The position numbers and the translations under genes were made by a program. The notes below the pieces were generated by a model. That model was not told the origin of the DNA. It searched no databases and was given only the letters and a program-made list of their open reading frames with translations. This document shows positions 1 to 51,285 of a stretch of 64,000 bases of DNA, piece by piece (positions within the stretch are counted from its first letter, which is position 1; every line of letters starts with the position of its first letter). Origin of the DNA: Pipra filicauda (lineage: Eukaryota > Chordata > Aves > Passeriformes > Pipridae); the NCBI RefSeq assembly GCF_003945595.2, contig NW_024104400.1, positions 965,032 to 1,029,031 of the forward strand, in the 5' to 3' direction.

Positions 1-333
1 GGATGGGAAATGACACAGAATTACACATGAAAACCATCTCTGCTGCCTTGCTGGCAATGGGGAGCTGTTGTCCTCTGATTGAGTAACAGCTCCACTTCCC
101 AGTCCCCTAATTACTCATCCTTCCCCACACAACAAAACACCATGTACTGGGAGCAGATTAAAGACAGGCAGTTCCAAGAATCATTTTTACCTACTTAAGG
201 GAGCTTATTGTCCCAGGTGAGCCTGAACAGGCTCATCTCAAAAACTCAGTGCAATTACCCAGAAAATAAAGCCTCAACAAAAATCAAATTTCTTGCACGT
301 GCTGAACTTCAGAAGGCAAGAAAATGATCTTAC

Positions 334-38920
<38,587 letters not shown>

Positions 38921-39300
38921 CCTCCTCGGGAGGGGGGGAGGGGAGGCGGCGGATGGCGGCCCGGGGCACGGCGCTCCTAGAGCGGGCGCGGCCGCATGCC
39001 GGCGCGGCGGGGCGGGCGCGGGGCGCGGGTCCCGGTGCGGGTGCGGGCGCGGGTCCCGCCCGGGCTCATCGCGGCTCCCTCCGCGCACCGAGCGCCGCCG
39101 GCACCGCCCGCACCGCCCCCGCCCGCCGACGGGGGGCGCGCGCGGCTCCGCCGGGCGGGACGGGCGGGCAGGAAGGGCGGCGCCGGCACGGGGCGGGCGT
39201 CGCTTCCGGCCCCGGAGGAGGAGGAGGAAGAAGAAAAAGACGACGAAGAAGAAGAAGACGGAGTGGAAGTGTCCGGTCCTGCGCCCGGGGTGGGCTCGGG
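38921..39300 (-). promoter_or_regulatory. BRWD3: BRWD3 5' UTR and core promoter region
   Basis: Lies directly upstream of the start codon. It contains a plus-oriented ATGGCGGC (38953-38960), a minus-strand ETS-type GCCGGAAGCG (39201-39210) and a purine-rich GGA/GAA tract. The transcription start cannot be placed from sequence alone. Confidence 0.6.
39214..39263 (+). repeat. Purine tract, (GGA)n/(GAA)n
   Basis: An almost pure purine run of GGA then GAA triplets, broken by a few pyrimidines, upstream of BRWD3. Such tracts can form triplex DNA. Confidence 0.8.
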
Positions 39301-39389
39301 GGCTCTGAGCGCCGGCACGGCGGGAGCGCTGAGCTGGGATGTGCCCGAGGGGGGCACAGCCGCCGTTATGAGGGGAACGCTCGCGGACT

Positions 39390-39660
39390 CGGCCCTCGCG
39401 GCCTTCAGGGCCTCAGCGCTCCCGGCCCTGGTCCTCCCGGTCTCGGGGCTCCCGGTCCCGGCCGTCACGGCTCCAGCCCTTCCAGCCCTCATGGCTCAAG
39501 CCCCCACGGCTCCGGCCTTCAGGGCCTCACCGCCTCAGGGCTCCCGGCACCGGCCCTCAGGGCCCTTCTAGCCCTCCCTGTCTCAGCCCTCCCGGCCTCA
39601 GATCTCACAGCCCCTGTGCTTCCAGCCCTCCTGGCCTTCCCGGCCCTGCTGCTTCCCACC
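39390..39660 (+). repeat. Degenerate 15-bp minisatellite upstream of BRWD3
   Basis: About seventeen diverged units of roughly 15 bp on the pattern 'gccctcatggctcca', GC-rich. The period is visible as recurring 5-residue blocks in any translated frame. It sits at the edge of the CpG island. Confidence 0.7.
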
Positions 39661-40628
39661 TCAGATTTCCAGGGCCTCAGTGTGACCTCCTCCTGCCCAC
39701 CATCGCCTGAGAAATGGAGCCCCACCGTGGTCCCAAAACCGAGCAGTTTTATTTAAACGAGAATGCAGGGATCCAGGAATCTGATACATCCTGTCATGGG
39801 TAGGGGCACAGAGCCCGTCGATGTGTTCTGGAGGGGACACACTGCACGGGAGGAAGGTGACAGCCCTCACTGGCTCCTGGTAAACAAGGCCTGGATGTAA
39901 GGAAAGTTTTCAGGTTTGGGTGGCCTTAGTAGCCAGATTAAAAGTGTTTGCTCCCAGTGACCAGGAAATGAAAATAAGATGGATATGGCACCCGTGCTCC
40001 CCAAAGAACAAAGGGTTCAGTGTCAGTGTAGAGAGTTTTAATGGAAATAAATATTTTTCCATGGGAAGTGTCCTGTCAGAACTCAAGAATTCTGTGTCAC
40101 TTCATCAATAAGTTGCTAAAAGATGAAGTGAATTGACAGCATTCCTCAGTGTAAAGTTGTGTTTTGTCACCACAAGTACCTGACGTTTGGTGTTGGGACT
40201 CCAGAGCCTTGGCAGTCTAAAAACCACTGTCATCACAGGGAATAACAAATGGCAACCGTCCTCATGCCTGGAATACCAGGAGCTGAATCACTGCAGATCG
40301 ATGCCGTGGAAACATTAGGAATAAAACCAGTTTGAGCTTATATTTATAGCAGCTGCTCAGGACCGGGCCTGCTGTGAAGCGCTGGCTCAGAGTTCCCTGC
40401 TGTGCAGCCCTTCCTGTTGGCAGCTCCTCGGATGCTTCCAGGCACCCATCCAGTCTCTGGAGAAGGATTTCGGGATTTGACATTGAGCTGCTCCACATAA
40501 TTCACCTGCACTCACCTGCTCTTCATCCACTGGGGAAATTGTTTTGTGTCAGGAGCTTGGAATAACTGGGTGGTGTGTAGATCCCATTTCTTCTTCAACC
40601 TCCAGAGTTCTTGAGCTGCCAGTGACAG

Positions 40629-40950
40629 TTCATAAAATCATAGAATGGTTTGGGTTGGAAGGGACCTTAAAGATTAAACAGTCCCACCCCTGCCATGGGC
40701 AGGGACACTTTCCACTAGCCCAGGTTACTCCAAGCCCTGTCCAGCCTGGCCTTGGACACTTCCAGGGATTCAGGGGCAGCAACAGCTTCTCTGGGCAACC
40801 TGTGCCGGGGCTCCCCACCCTCACAGGGAAGAATTCCTTCACAATATCCCATCTAAATTTAGCCTCCTTCAGCTTAAAGCCATTCCCCGTTACCCTGCTG
40901 CTCCAGAGCCTTGTAAAAACTCTCTCTCCATCTTTCTTACAGGCTCCAAA
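40629..40950 (-). mobile_element. CR1 LINE 3' fragment
   Basis: Near-complete antisense CR1 tail, from ataaaatcatagaatggttt to ctctctctccatctttcttac. Intergenic. Confidence 0.94.
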
Positions 40951-41424
40951 AAATTACTCTTGGAGTTTCTCAGGGCACCTTCATTGCTCAGCTCATCAGT
41001 AGCAGACACGAGGTGCCCCCTCACCAACTGCAGGTTCCAGTGGCTTCCCAATAGTAACAGCTCTCCCACCTTCCCAGCAGGACCCTGGAGCCTCTGGGGC
41101 TGCAGCACGGAGCTTCCTGGGAGAGAGACAGTGTGAAACTGCAGCTCCCAGAATAAATGCCAGCCAAGAAAAGCACACACTGATCCCACTCTGGGGAGGT
41201 AATGCTTCTCCCACCTGCCTTCAGAGCCCAGAACTGCAAGCTCATCTTTTTATGCATGATGGGAAGGCACAGGAAAAAACAGGGATGATGTTTTATAATG
41301 TGTCCTAGAGGTACGAATTCATTTTCCTGAGCTGAATAAAATTCCATGTCAGGGAAAAAAAAGCCCCACAAATACTGCACAGCACCGTGTCCTGGTGTAT
41401 TCTGGTGCTGACATTCCCTAATAC

Positions 41425-41972
41425 ACCTAATCACCTGCTCAGGTGAGACCCCACCTGCAGTGCTGCCTCCAGCTCTGGGGTCCTTGTTTTCCAGTGCAGG
41501 AAGGACAAGGTGTCCAGAGGAGACACCAAGATGATCGGAGGGCTGGAGCACCTCTGCTATGAGGAAAGGCTGGGAGATTTGGAATTGTTCAGCCTGGGGA
41601 AGGGAAGGCTCCGGAGAGACAGAATTGTGGCCTTCCAGTACCTGAAGGGAGCCTACAGGAAAGGTGGAGAGGTAATATTTACAACATCCTGGAGTGACAG
41701 AGAAGGGGGAATGGCTTCCCACCGCCAGAGGGCAGGGCTAGATGGGATATTGGGAAGGAATTCTCCCCTGTGAGGGTGGGGAGGCCCTGGCACAGGTTGC
41801 CCAGAGAAGCTGTGGCTGCCCCATCCCTGGAAGTGTCCAAGGCCAGGTTGGATGGGGCTTGGAGCAACCTGGGCTAGTGGAAGGTGTCCCTGCCCATGGC
41901 AGGGGGTAGGACTGGATGAGCTTTAAGGTCCCTTCCAACCCAAACCATTCTATGATTTTATGATTCTGTATT
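41425..41972 (+). mobile_element. CR1 LINE 3' fragment, longest copy
   Basis: About 550 bp including the end of the decayed reverse-transcriptase frame (cccagtgcaggaaggacaag, gcacctctgctatgaggaaa) and the tail tatgattttatgattctg. Confidence 0.94.
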
Positions 41973-43490
41973 TATTTAGGAATGTGGCATTTCTTTATGA
42001 ATGTGGCATGTTTCCTTGTCACCTTTTGCTGCTTTACTGAGTCTCTCCACTCATGATTTGCTTTTATGTGAGTGTGGGGGTGGCACAGGTGAAGCTGCAG
42101 CACCGCCAGGCAGGATTGTTCCACTGGGGCCCATCAGGGGCTGATGGGGATTTTAAGCAGTAACTAAAACGGGCTCTCAAAAGCCCGGGATAGAAAATGC
42201 TCCCAGCATAAGCTCATCCGTGCTTTGCTTATGTCCTTCCCGCAGCATTCCAGCTGGAAGCCTGGCCACATGCTCTTTGCTTAATGCCTGTAAATCCACA
42301 GCCGTGCTCCGCGTTGCTCCTCATCGCGGCTCGGATGGATTCATGGATCGGGAGGAGAGTGTTAGGAATGCCCCAGGTGTGTCCTGTCTGTGCTGCAGAG
42401 CACAGGGGTGCAGGTACCTGCACGGGGGGCAGGCACAACCAGCAGCCCTCGTTCCCGAACAGCCCTTGTGGAACTTCCCTCGGCCCTGCTGGCACGGCCG
42501 TGGCTGTGCTGTGCTGCTCTGCAGTCACTCCCGAGCCTCTTCCCAACGCTCCCGGCTCCCTGGCAGCTCAGCTTCCTCCCCTTGCCATTCTCCCAGTTGC
42601 TTTATTACTCCCTAAGCGTGCTACAAGCTCTGTGGTCGATACCTCTTCCCACCTGTCCCGGGTTTTCCCCTGCAGGAGTCCTGTCTGCTGAGTAACGCCC
42701 GTCCTGTCATTCCCCAGGAGCTCCATTTCCCCGGCACACGCGGATCTTGCATCTCCGTGACTCATCTCTTTCCGGATCCTCTGCATCCAAGCAGCAGCAT
42801 GCTGGGGGTGATAGTAAATCTCGGAGTGAAGGCAGGATTTTATGGATGTGCTGATTCATCTTTCCTGGGAGCAGAGCTCTGTTATGTAAATGCCAACAGC
42901 AGCCGTGGCAGAGAGGAGGGAGAACGGACTAATGAGCCAGAGACGGATTCAGGAGCAGAAATGCTTTAAGGATTGGAACAGTTTCCTTCCATACTGTTCT
43001 TTAAATAAATAGAAATTGAAGTTTTTAAGGGATTTTAGGAGTAGGAAGTAACACTCAAATACCCATCACTTCACCCCGTCTGGTGCTGTAGAAAGGTTTA
43101 CTCCGAGTTGTAGCTGAGAGGAAACACAATCCTCTGTTTAATTTGGTTATGAAATTAAATGAACTTCCCCAAGGTCAGTGTGGAACACCAAGTAAAGGTG
43201 TCTCTCTCATATTTTATTTATCGTTTAGTGTCCTGATGAGTCAAATCCTGACCTCTGCTTTAACAGTGGAAACACGATTGTGGTTTGTCACAGCCAGAAA
43301 TGTACATTTACAAATAAAAAAACCCCAAAGTTTAGAGTGGAATTGTGCAGGTGTGGTGGGTTGTACCTGGATTGTACCTTTCCAATAAATGTAGCTGGGG
43401 ATGCACATATCTGAATCCAGCTGGATTTAAACACTGGAACGAATTAAGCATTTTCAGCTTTTTTTTTTTTTAATATTTTCCATGGACATT

Positions 43491-43545
43491 TTATAGAATA
43501 TCCTGAGTTGGAAGGGACCCATAAGGATTTCTATCCTGCTCATCT
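43491..43545 (-). mobile_element. CR1 LINE remnant, short
   Basis: agaatatcctgagttggaag followed by ggacccataagga. Intergenic. Confidence 0.7.
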
Positions 43546-46500
43546 TGGGCTTTTCATATGGAGCTAAATTTAATTTAATTAAATTAAATCCAAAGTTTTG
43601 TTTAGCTGATAAAAAAAACCCAAGAGGTGTTTAGAAGGAATTTAGGAGTTGGTGCCTCGTGCTGCACAATTGTGAGCAAATAGGGACATTGAAAAGTCAC
43701 TGCTTTAAGATCTCTAAATACAGCAAACTCAGATTTTGGTATCATAGTTATTTAATAAATATATGAGGTGCAAAATAGTTAGCACTAATTACGGTTGCTG
43801 GAGTGCAGGGCTCCTGTGTGCAAACCCACATCCTGTTTTGCAGGACAAATATCCCAATTCCTGCTTCTTCCTGGGGGTTTTCTCCCTCAGTGAGAGCTGT
43901 AAATAATAACTAAATAGCTGTTAGATATTATACGAGATGTGCTCTAGGTTTTCTGCTGGTTTTAATAATTTAGTATTTCATTTCCCTGCTGCATCATTTC
44001 AATCATCCCTCTAGATGGTGCCCGATATCCAAGAGTTGGGTGTAACATTATCCTGTAGGAAAGGCGATGGAGGAACAGCCAGGACGCCGCTCGCCTTTGT
44101 TTCGGAATTCTGTCACATAACAGTTCATCTCCTTGATAAATTACTTGTTCTGCACGACGTAAATATGATGTTTCTTCCTTTTGAGAATCCTAAAATCCAC
44201 TCACCAGAGCCTAAATTCCACGCGCCTGCAGCGGTGTCCTCCCGTGCTCCGGGGACGGATCCGTATCTCCTATTCCTTATGGCAGCCATTAGTGTGAGCT
44301 GGGAGCAGCTGGATGCTCTGCACAGCCCTGCTGCAGCCGGGGGGGTTCACCTGCCTGCTTTGCAAAGAAACTCGATTTCTGGCTGTTATTTACACGTTTT
44401 CCTTGTCTCTGTTTTACACAGAAATGCACAATTTCAGTTATGGATAAAACGCCCGGGGAAAGGGGTGGCTCTGTGTCCCTGTGTGCTCAGGGCTCTGCCA
44501 GCAGAAGGACCAGGGGAATAAAGTCAGTGTCAGGTCCATCCTCGGCATCTCAGAATTCCAATTTTGTCCCTCCAAAGTGCCTGGAACCCCCCAGGTTTTA
44601 CAGCAGGAAAATTACTCCTGGTTGTAAGTGATAAAGTATGTTTTGTTCTTGTTGGTATTACTATTGCAGTCAGCACATCCCTGTCTAAGGGATTCTAACC
44701 CATATCCCCAGGATCCCCTGGCTGGGATCAAGCTCCCTGCTCCCAGCCTTTTCCAGCTTCTCCTGAGGTGCCCATGGCAGCTGCCAGGTCGGGGGGCCCC
44801 TCCACAGGGGTCTGCTCCCAAAAATACCAGCTGGTATCTCCTGCTGGGCTGACTCAGCAACTTCAGCTCATGGTAAATATTTTAAAATAAGCCTTTCATG
44901 TTTGGTTTGTGATTTTTGTCAGTTTTAGAGCCAAACCCTGCATCTTTGACTTCTTCTGGAAGTGTGAGCACTCTCTCTGAACGTGCAAATTTTACTGGAA
45001 CTCCCCCAGCCAAGTATATAATTTTAATAAAATTACATCCCTGTGTATCCCATACCCTTTCTTCCTTAAGTTTTGAGGATTTTTATGTTTTAATTATATT
45101 TTTCATTTTACAAAAACATGAGAAATATTGGGAAGGGGCACACCAGGGTTAGTTAAAAATGCTGCTTTTATTGAAATAAAAAGTTTTAAAACAGTTTGAT
45201 GTATTTTTTATATTTATTAATATCCCTAACATGCAGACATTGTAAATAAGCTCATTAATACTCTTTAAATGCAGTCTCATAAAACAAAATATCAATTACT
45301 GCATGAGGTGATAGATTAGAAAGCTGTGCTAAGTTTTCCCAAAAGGAATGTGAGTTTACGATGATCTTTCTAAGGCACGAATCATGGAATCCCAGGATGG
45401 GATTTTGGAACATTTCTCAAAGTGCTGTCCCATACAGGAATTTTCTTCCCATTATTTCCATTTATTCCGTTGAAAGCCACTTCTAGTGATTCGAGTTTGA
45501 GGTGATTTCTCCCTCTTATCCTTCATTAAGAAAGGCTTTAACATGGAAGCCTCCATAAATTCCTCTGTGGAAAAGACACTCCCATTTTTCATTTAGTTCT
45601 TGCACTTCCATCATTTACTGGACATACACATTCCCCTGTGGCCTTCCAGCTTTGTATCGCTGGGGAAAGTCTTTCCCCCAATATCCTGAGTTCAGATTTC
45701 AGAATCTCTTTTTTATTTTTGGCCATAAATTGCTGGGGTTTGAGGCATAACCTGCTAGAATATGTTTTCTGTCCTCTCCATTTGGAGAGGACTTGAACTC
45801 TTGGAAGGCCCTTTAAAGCTTTTTTTGATAGAAGGACTAATTTAATTGAACCTCTGGTGAAGTGGTTTCCAACACCTGCAAGTTCTTGCCTTGTTGTCTG
45901 TTCCCTTTCATTTCTTTTACACCAGTAAAAGAGCTTTCATTTAGAGTTTGGGAAGTCCCCAAGTTCTGTGGGTTTAGTTTCTGATGGGACCTCTGAGGCC
46001 AAAGGTGGGAGATGAAGCTCATGGGTGGCCATAAAATCAGAATTGTGTCCTTGGTCCCTATTTCCCTGAGGTGTTTAGTTGTTATCCCTGGGTTATAATA
46101 AGTGTGGAATGCAATTGCACAGACTGTAGGGGTGGAAAAAGGCATCTCTTGATATTCTCCACATTGTCCTTGGAGTCTTAAAGGTCCTGCCTTTTCCTGT
46201 TGAGGATTCTCTTCTCTCCATGTGTTTCCTGCTGTCTCTCTGGACACTTTTCCCTCCCCTGTTCCTGTGGCCATCAGTAGATCTGAGTCTCTTCAAATAT
46301 TTCCCTTTCTTTGCTCCTTCCTCCTCTTTGGTGACTGAATTTGTTACAGGTAACACCTTTCAGACCTTGAACTTTCTTCTAAACCCTCCTTCCCATCCTG
46401 ACTTTGCTGCGGCCTGTGGACTATTCCAGCCCCCCATTCCCTTGTATTTGGATTTTTTGTCCTTGCTGATTCCTGAGATGCTTCTGGAATGACTGAGGAA

Positions 46501-48755
46501 CATTTCCATGGGAGACAGAGCGCACCCTGAAATGGGGCCTGGAAAAATCCCATTGGGAGCAATGCTGACCTCTTGGCACAGGTTTTTACTCACTGCTGGC
46601 TGAGTGCATCAGGTTCCAACCGACACTGGAGAAATCCTGGGAGCTGAGCACCAGCCGAGGAATTTAAGGAGAGCAGAGGCTCGTGAGGTGCTTTGATACT
46701 CATTAAACACTCGTTTTGTCTTTCTTGAGCATGTGGAAAGCAAGCCAGGCTGCAGCACTCCCTTGCTGTCAGGAGAAGGAAGCAGGGACAAAAACTTGCT
46801 GGAACTTCCCTCCTGCAGCACTTCCATCCCTCCCACCCCGGGGGCGGTCGGGGTGAGCCGTGCCCACGTCTGGGGGGATCCACCCCGGGGGGGATCCGGG
46901 TGTCCCCGAGCTGGGGACTCCGCTTTGTTCCCTCAGCCCCACCCGCCCCTTCAGCCAAAAATGACATTTTTCCCCAACAGCAAAACTCTCCTGCTCCTGT
47001 TTAGCATTATTTTGGTCGTTTCCAGCCAGACACTGAGCTCCCTCATCCAGGAATCCGCGTGGCAGCGCCGAGCTCCAGCCCCATCTGGGTGACAGAGTTT
47101 TGTTTCCTTTGGCAATATGGATTTGAGTGCCCGCCCTGGGAACCGTTTCCCTCAAATAACTGCAAAATAAAGGATGGGCCGTTTTCCAGTGCAGAGCTGC
47201 AACCACCCAAAATGCCACTGCGGAATTCCCAGAGGCCACGCAGAGCCAGTGCATTAAGCAAGGCTTAGGGGGATTATGGAATTAAATTGGGAGCCCCTTC
47301 CACCCTTCCCCCAGACAGAGACGTTCGGAAATAAGAACAAAAAAGGGTGTGAAAACAGCACAATGGGCTTGGCTCAAACCTCTGAGAGCCAAGAACCTCG
47401 TGGTGGAGGCTGTTGCTGTGCTCTGGACTGCTGTTGGATCGGGCAGAGCGCTGTGTTCCGGAGGGATTCCAGCAGGGAGCTGGAGGGGATAATCCCAGAG
47501 ACACCCTGGAATGCTCTGGGAATGGCTCTGCTTCCCAAATTCCCCCTCGAAGGAGAGATGCACACGGCACAGGACGTTTCTCCATGCCTCTGGATCGTGG
47601 TGCCTGTCTCTGGCATTCCTTATTCCCATCTCTGTCCCTTTCCCAGCAGCAGGAGCATCCTGCTGCTTTCAGGGAGAGTTTGTGCAACGAAAGCTTTGCT
47701 CTAATCTGGGCTGGATTTAGCCAGATGCAGCAATCCTGGGAAGGCTTACATGGAGCTCAGGACTGCTACAGGCACAGAGCTGTGATTTGATAATCTGGGA
47801 ATGGTTGATTTAAAATTAAAAACAATAAAAACCTTTAAAACTGCTTTTTTTTTTCGGAGCTCTGTTTGGCCTCGCAGGGCTCTCGGTCACACATAGGGGC
47901 TGGAACCCATGAAATAGGTTTTAGGCTAATGAGGCACACTCTGCTTGCTTTAATTAAAGGAATTATAGCCCCAGAAAGGCATCTCCCATTAAAAAAAAAA
48001 TTAGCATCATGATCATACAATTATTGAAATATTTAATATATAAATATGTAAAATTAAATATTAATTTCCACTACACTTACAGAGCCCATTTCACCCAAGT
48101 GACCCCAGGAATATTTCCTTACAAGGGTATCCCTTTTCTTTGCATCTTTATTAACACCACATCAAACCTTTGTGATTAAAATCTTTACTTTGGTGCAGTT
48201 CCCTTGGGAATAAAATAAATTCCTGGGACGCCTGTGCAGCAACAAATAGGATTTACAGAGATTTTTGGTGCAAACACCTCCAGTTTATCCTTGCCCATGT
48301 TGGAGCCTGGGGTAGGATGGACAGCACCACAGCCAGCTGAGTGTTGTTAATCAGTGCTAATTAATAAAGTTATCAGATTATCTTTGACCTTCTCCCAGCT
48401 CATTGCAAGGGATGGGGAGGAAGGATAAGGGATGAGCAAAGGAATATCCCTGTGGTTGGCTCTCCCCTGTGACTCCCCAGGATCCCGTGTCCCCCCATTG
48501 TGCCTTGGCAGGGAGCAGTGACACCTCATCCTGCAGGTTGGAGCTGGAATTCCAAGGGATCTTGCAGCACCCTGGGGAGCTGCTGTCCGGGAAGGACCTT
48601 GGGATATGACTGCTTGTGTTGCCTGGGAGAAAACCAAGCCAGCAGCGGTTGGAAACCTGAGTGATGTCACTATGGCAACAAAATAACTCACCTTCCAATA
48701 AAATGTGCCTTGGGAGCAGCCTCACGTGCTTGGGGAGCAGGGAGAGGAAGCTCCT

Positions 48756-48822
48756 AGTTTATATAGATATATATATATTTATATATATTTTAATATATTT
48801 TTAATATTTTTTAATTTTTTTT
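48756..48822 (+). repeat. AT-rich low-complexity (TA/TTTA)n tract
   Basis: Runs of tatata and ttta with a T-run, intergenic. Confidence 0.8.
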
Positions 48823-49663
48823 GGCTTCCTGAATTCCTTCCCTATCACCAGAGGCTGATGCAGATATTAAAAAATATCAGCAAGAAATGAAACTGAACAT
48901 GACCAAACCTCCTGAACAAGGTGAAATGTGTTTGCTGTGGGGCAGGAAAACCCTGGAGCTGCTGATAATCAAAAGTTCTTCTGATGGATGTGGGATCCAG
49001 AGTATCCAGATCTGCAGCTCAGGGCAATGAGCAGGGACTAATTATTGCTAGTATTTTTCATGGACATAGTCCATGTCTTTCCAACAGTCCCAAACACCAT
49101 TTCCATGTTTGTTCCTTCCAGCCAGGTTTGTTTTCCCATTGTTTCTGCATTAAATAAGAACAACAGGTGGAAATTTAGATGTTTCTCTGGGAATGCCAAG
49201 TGCTCTTTTCATCCCACAAGCATCCCAGCAGAGTTGGGACCACGATGGCTCAGTCACAGCGCTGCTGGTGAGACGTTCCCAAGTTTACTCATAATCCTGA
49301 ATGCTTTTTCAGACTGGAGTGAGTAACTTTGACCATCTCTATGTCAGGGAAGTGGGATGGGAAGTGCCGTGGTGCTGAGCTGGAGCAGCGCCGGCAGCTC
49401 CTCAGGGATCAAACCCTGGCAGCAAAGAGAGGTTGTCCTGTCAGAGGGTGTGTGCTGGGGCCAGACACAGCATCTGCCTGGAAATGGGAAACGAAGTGCC
49501 AAAGGCTCTGGAGAGCCATGGGATTTTCCTATTTTTTTGGCAAAGTTCAGCCGGTTCAAAGAAGCCGTGGAAAGCCCAGCACATCCCAGCAGGAATCGCC
49601 GGCACACATGGCTGTGTGAGCAACTCTGCACTTGCAGTTCTTGCAGTGCAAAAATGACTGTAT

Positions 49664-49776
49664 TTCTGTAATAATTATACTGTTATTTTATATAATAGAC
49701 TAATTATGATATAATTTATAATATGCAATTACGTACGATTATTATATTATATTATATCATATTATATTGTAATTTC
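49664..49776 (+). repeat. AT-rich low-complexity tract
   Basis: About 110 bp of almost pure A/T including repeated attat units, intergenic. Confidence 0.8.
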
Positions 49777-50487
49777 CCCTCTGTATATCCCACTCTCTGA
49801 GAGCTTTGCACCCAGTTTGCCAGCAACAAAAATAATGTCCTTCCAGCTGCTTTTTCATAGGAAATCAGAGAGAGTGGATTAAAAGGAATGAGGTTATGGA
49901 GCACAAAAAAATGCTTCAAAACAACTCCCAAAACTGAGGAGGAGGGAAGAGAAGGTTTGGCTCCAGCACTGGGAGGGTTCAGGTGGGTGCATGGAATATT
50001 TGGGTGCCAGATAATGCTGATTGGGAATGTCACGTCTTAACGTCGCCAGCACAGCATCCAGACACTGCCTCTCCCCTTCCCATCGGTGTTTCCCTGCAAT
50101 CCCACGTTTTATGCATGTGGAGAACAAGGAATAGCTGCGGTTCTGCTCCCGGAGCGCAAGAGGGACGAGCCGAGATGGAAACGATTCCCAGCGTGGATGT
50201 GGGGACAGCTCCAACAGCAGCTCCGGCTCCATCCACCCGCTCCTGCCCCATCCCTGCGCCCGCCCAGGAAAAGGAATCACTGCCTTACCTCGGGGTTAAT
50301 TAGTCCCTACTCCAGAGCTAATTAGGAGCGCGGTCCGGCGGGGTCGGGGCCGGAGCCCTCCCTCCCCTCCCTCCCTGTGCCATCTGCCATTGCCATGACA
50401 CTGGCTCTGCTTTCACGCCTGGCTGGGCACTCTGGATGCACCGGGGGAACTATTTCCCCCCCTACACACTTTGGTCTTTGGAAAGGA

Positions 50488-50513
50488 AATAATAATAATA
50501 ATAATAATAATAA
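50488..50513 (+). repeat. (AAT)n microsatellite
   Basis: About eight uninterrupted AAT units in the intergenic region. Confidence 0.9.
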
Positions 50514-50651
50514 ACCCGAGAATGGCTGGAGCTGCTGAGCGCTGCCCTTTCCCTTCCCGCTCTTGCAGCTTTTTAGCATTCAGTTTTCCAGTAATTTGGG
50601 AGGAAAATTGCCCTGAAAGAAAGAAACAAAAATCTGCCTGATTTTTTAACA

Positions 50652-50666
50652 CCCCCCCCCCCCCCC
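50652..50666 (+). repeat. C15 homopolymer
   Basis: Fifteen consecutive C bases, a likely sequencing and replication weak spot. Confidence 0.9.
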
Positions 50667-51094
50667 GCGCCACACAGGCAGCTGCAGAGAATTTCTCTTC
50701 CAAATGGATGATGTAATGGGCTTTGTCAGCCAATGCTGGAATGAATAAAACCCCAGACCCGAAATCCATCCAGGCTTTTGATGAAACTCCTGAGGTTCCT
50801 GGAGCAAGTGGTCGCCAAAATGGGCTGGAGCCGGTGGTTTTGTCACGCAGATCTGGGAGTCAGGACTCCAACCAGGGGATAACCAAAACTGCTGGGTTTG
50901 TCCCTCCTGAGGGAAAAGGGGCCTGGCACAGGGCATCTGGGGGCACATTCTTGTGGAGTGCACAGCCCTGATGCTGGAATATCAACCCCGGCTTCAGCAT
51001 CCACCACAGAGTCACTCCTGATCTAAAAAGGGGACCTGCAACCACACCTTACAGATCTATGTATGTTTATATTTAATATTATATGTAATGTGAT

Positions 51095-51285
51095 AGTGTT
51101 GCCCAGAGAAGCTGTGGCTGCCCCATCCCTGGAAGTGTCCAAGGCCAGGTTGGATGGGGCTTGGAGCAACCTGGGCTAGTGGAAGGTGTCCCTGCCCATG
51201 GCAGGAGGTGGCACTGGATGGGCTTTCAGGTCCCTTCCCACTCAGACCTTTCTGGGATTTAGTGATATTCTATGATATGTATAAA
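51095..51285 (+). mobile_element. CR1 LINE 3' fragment
   Basis: gttgcccagagaagctgtgg to gatattctatgat. Intergenic. Confidence 0.92.

Larger units (their letters stand above)
39665..45180. other. Intergenic region, part 1
   Basis: Between the BRWD3 promoter and about 45 kb. Holds two long CR1 copies in opposite orientation and one remnant. The open frames here are short or in repeats and match nothing I recognise. No supported gene. Confidence 0.7.
45181..51094. other. Intergenic region, part 2
   Basis: Mostly unique sequence with AT-rich tracts, an AAT microsatellite and a C homopolymer. A GC-rich patch around 50.1-50.5 kb contains two TAATTAG motifs. A 24-bp stretch near 45377 may be a CR1 remnant. 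No supported gene. Confidence 0.65.

Noticed and set aside
1..333. Further BRWD3 exon at the left edge
   Set aside because: No acceptor-exon-donor unit matching the acidic segment after STDEEEE or bromodomain 2 was found; the stretch reads as intron.
44015..44521. 168-codon plus-strand open frame in the intergenic region
   Set aside because: No recognisable motif and no splice context that supports a gene. A translated search against vertebrate proteins would settle it.
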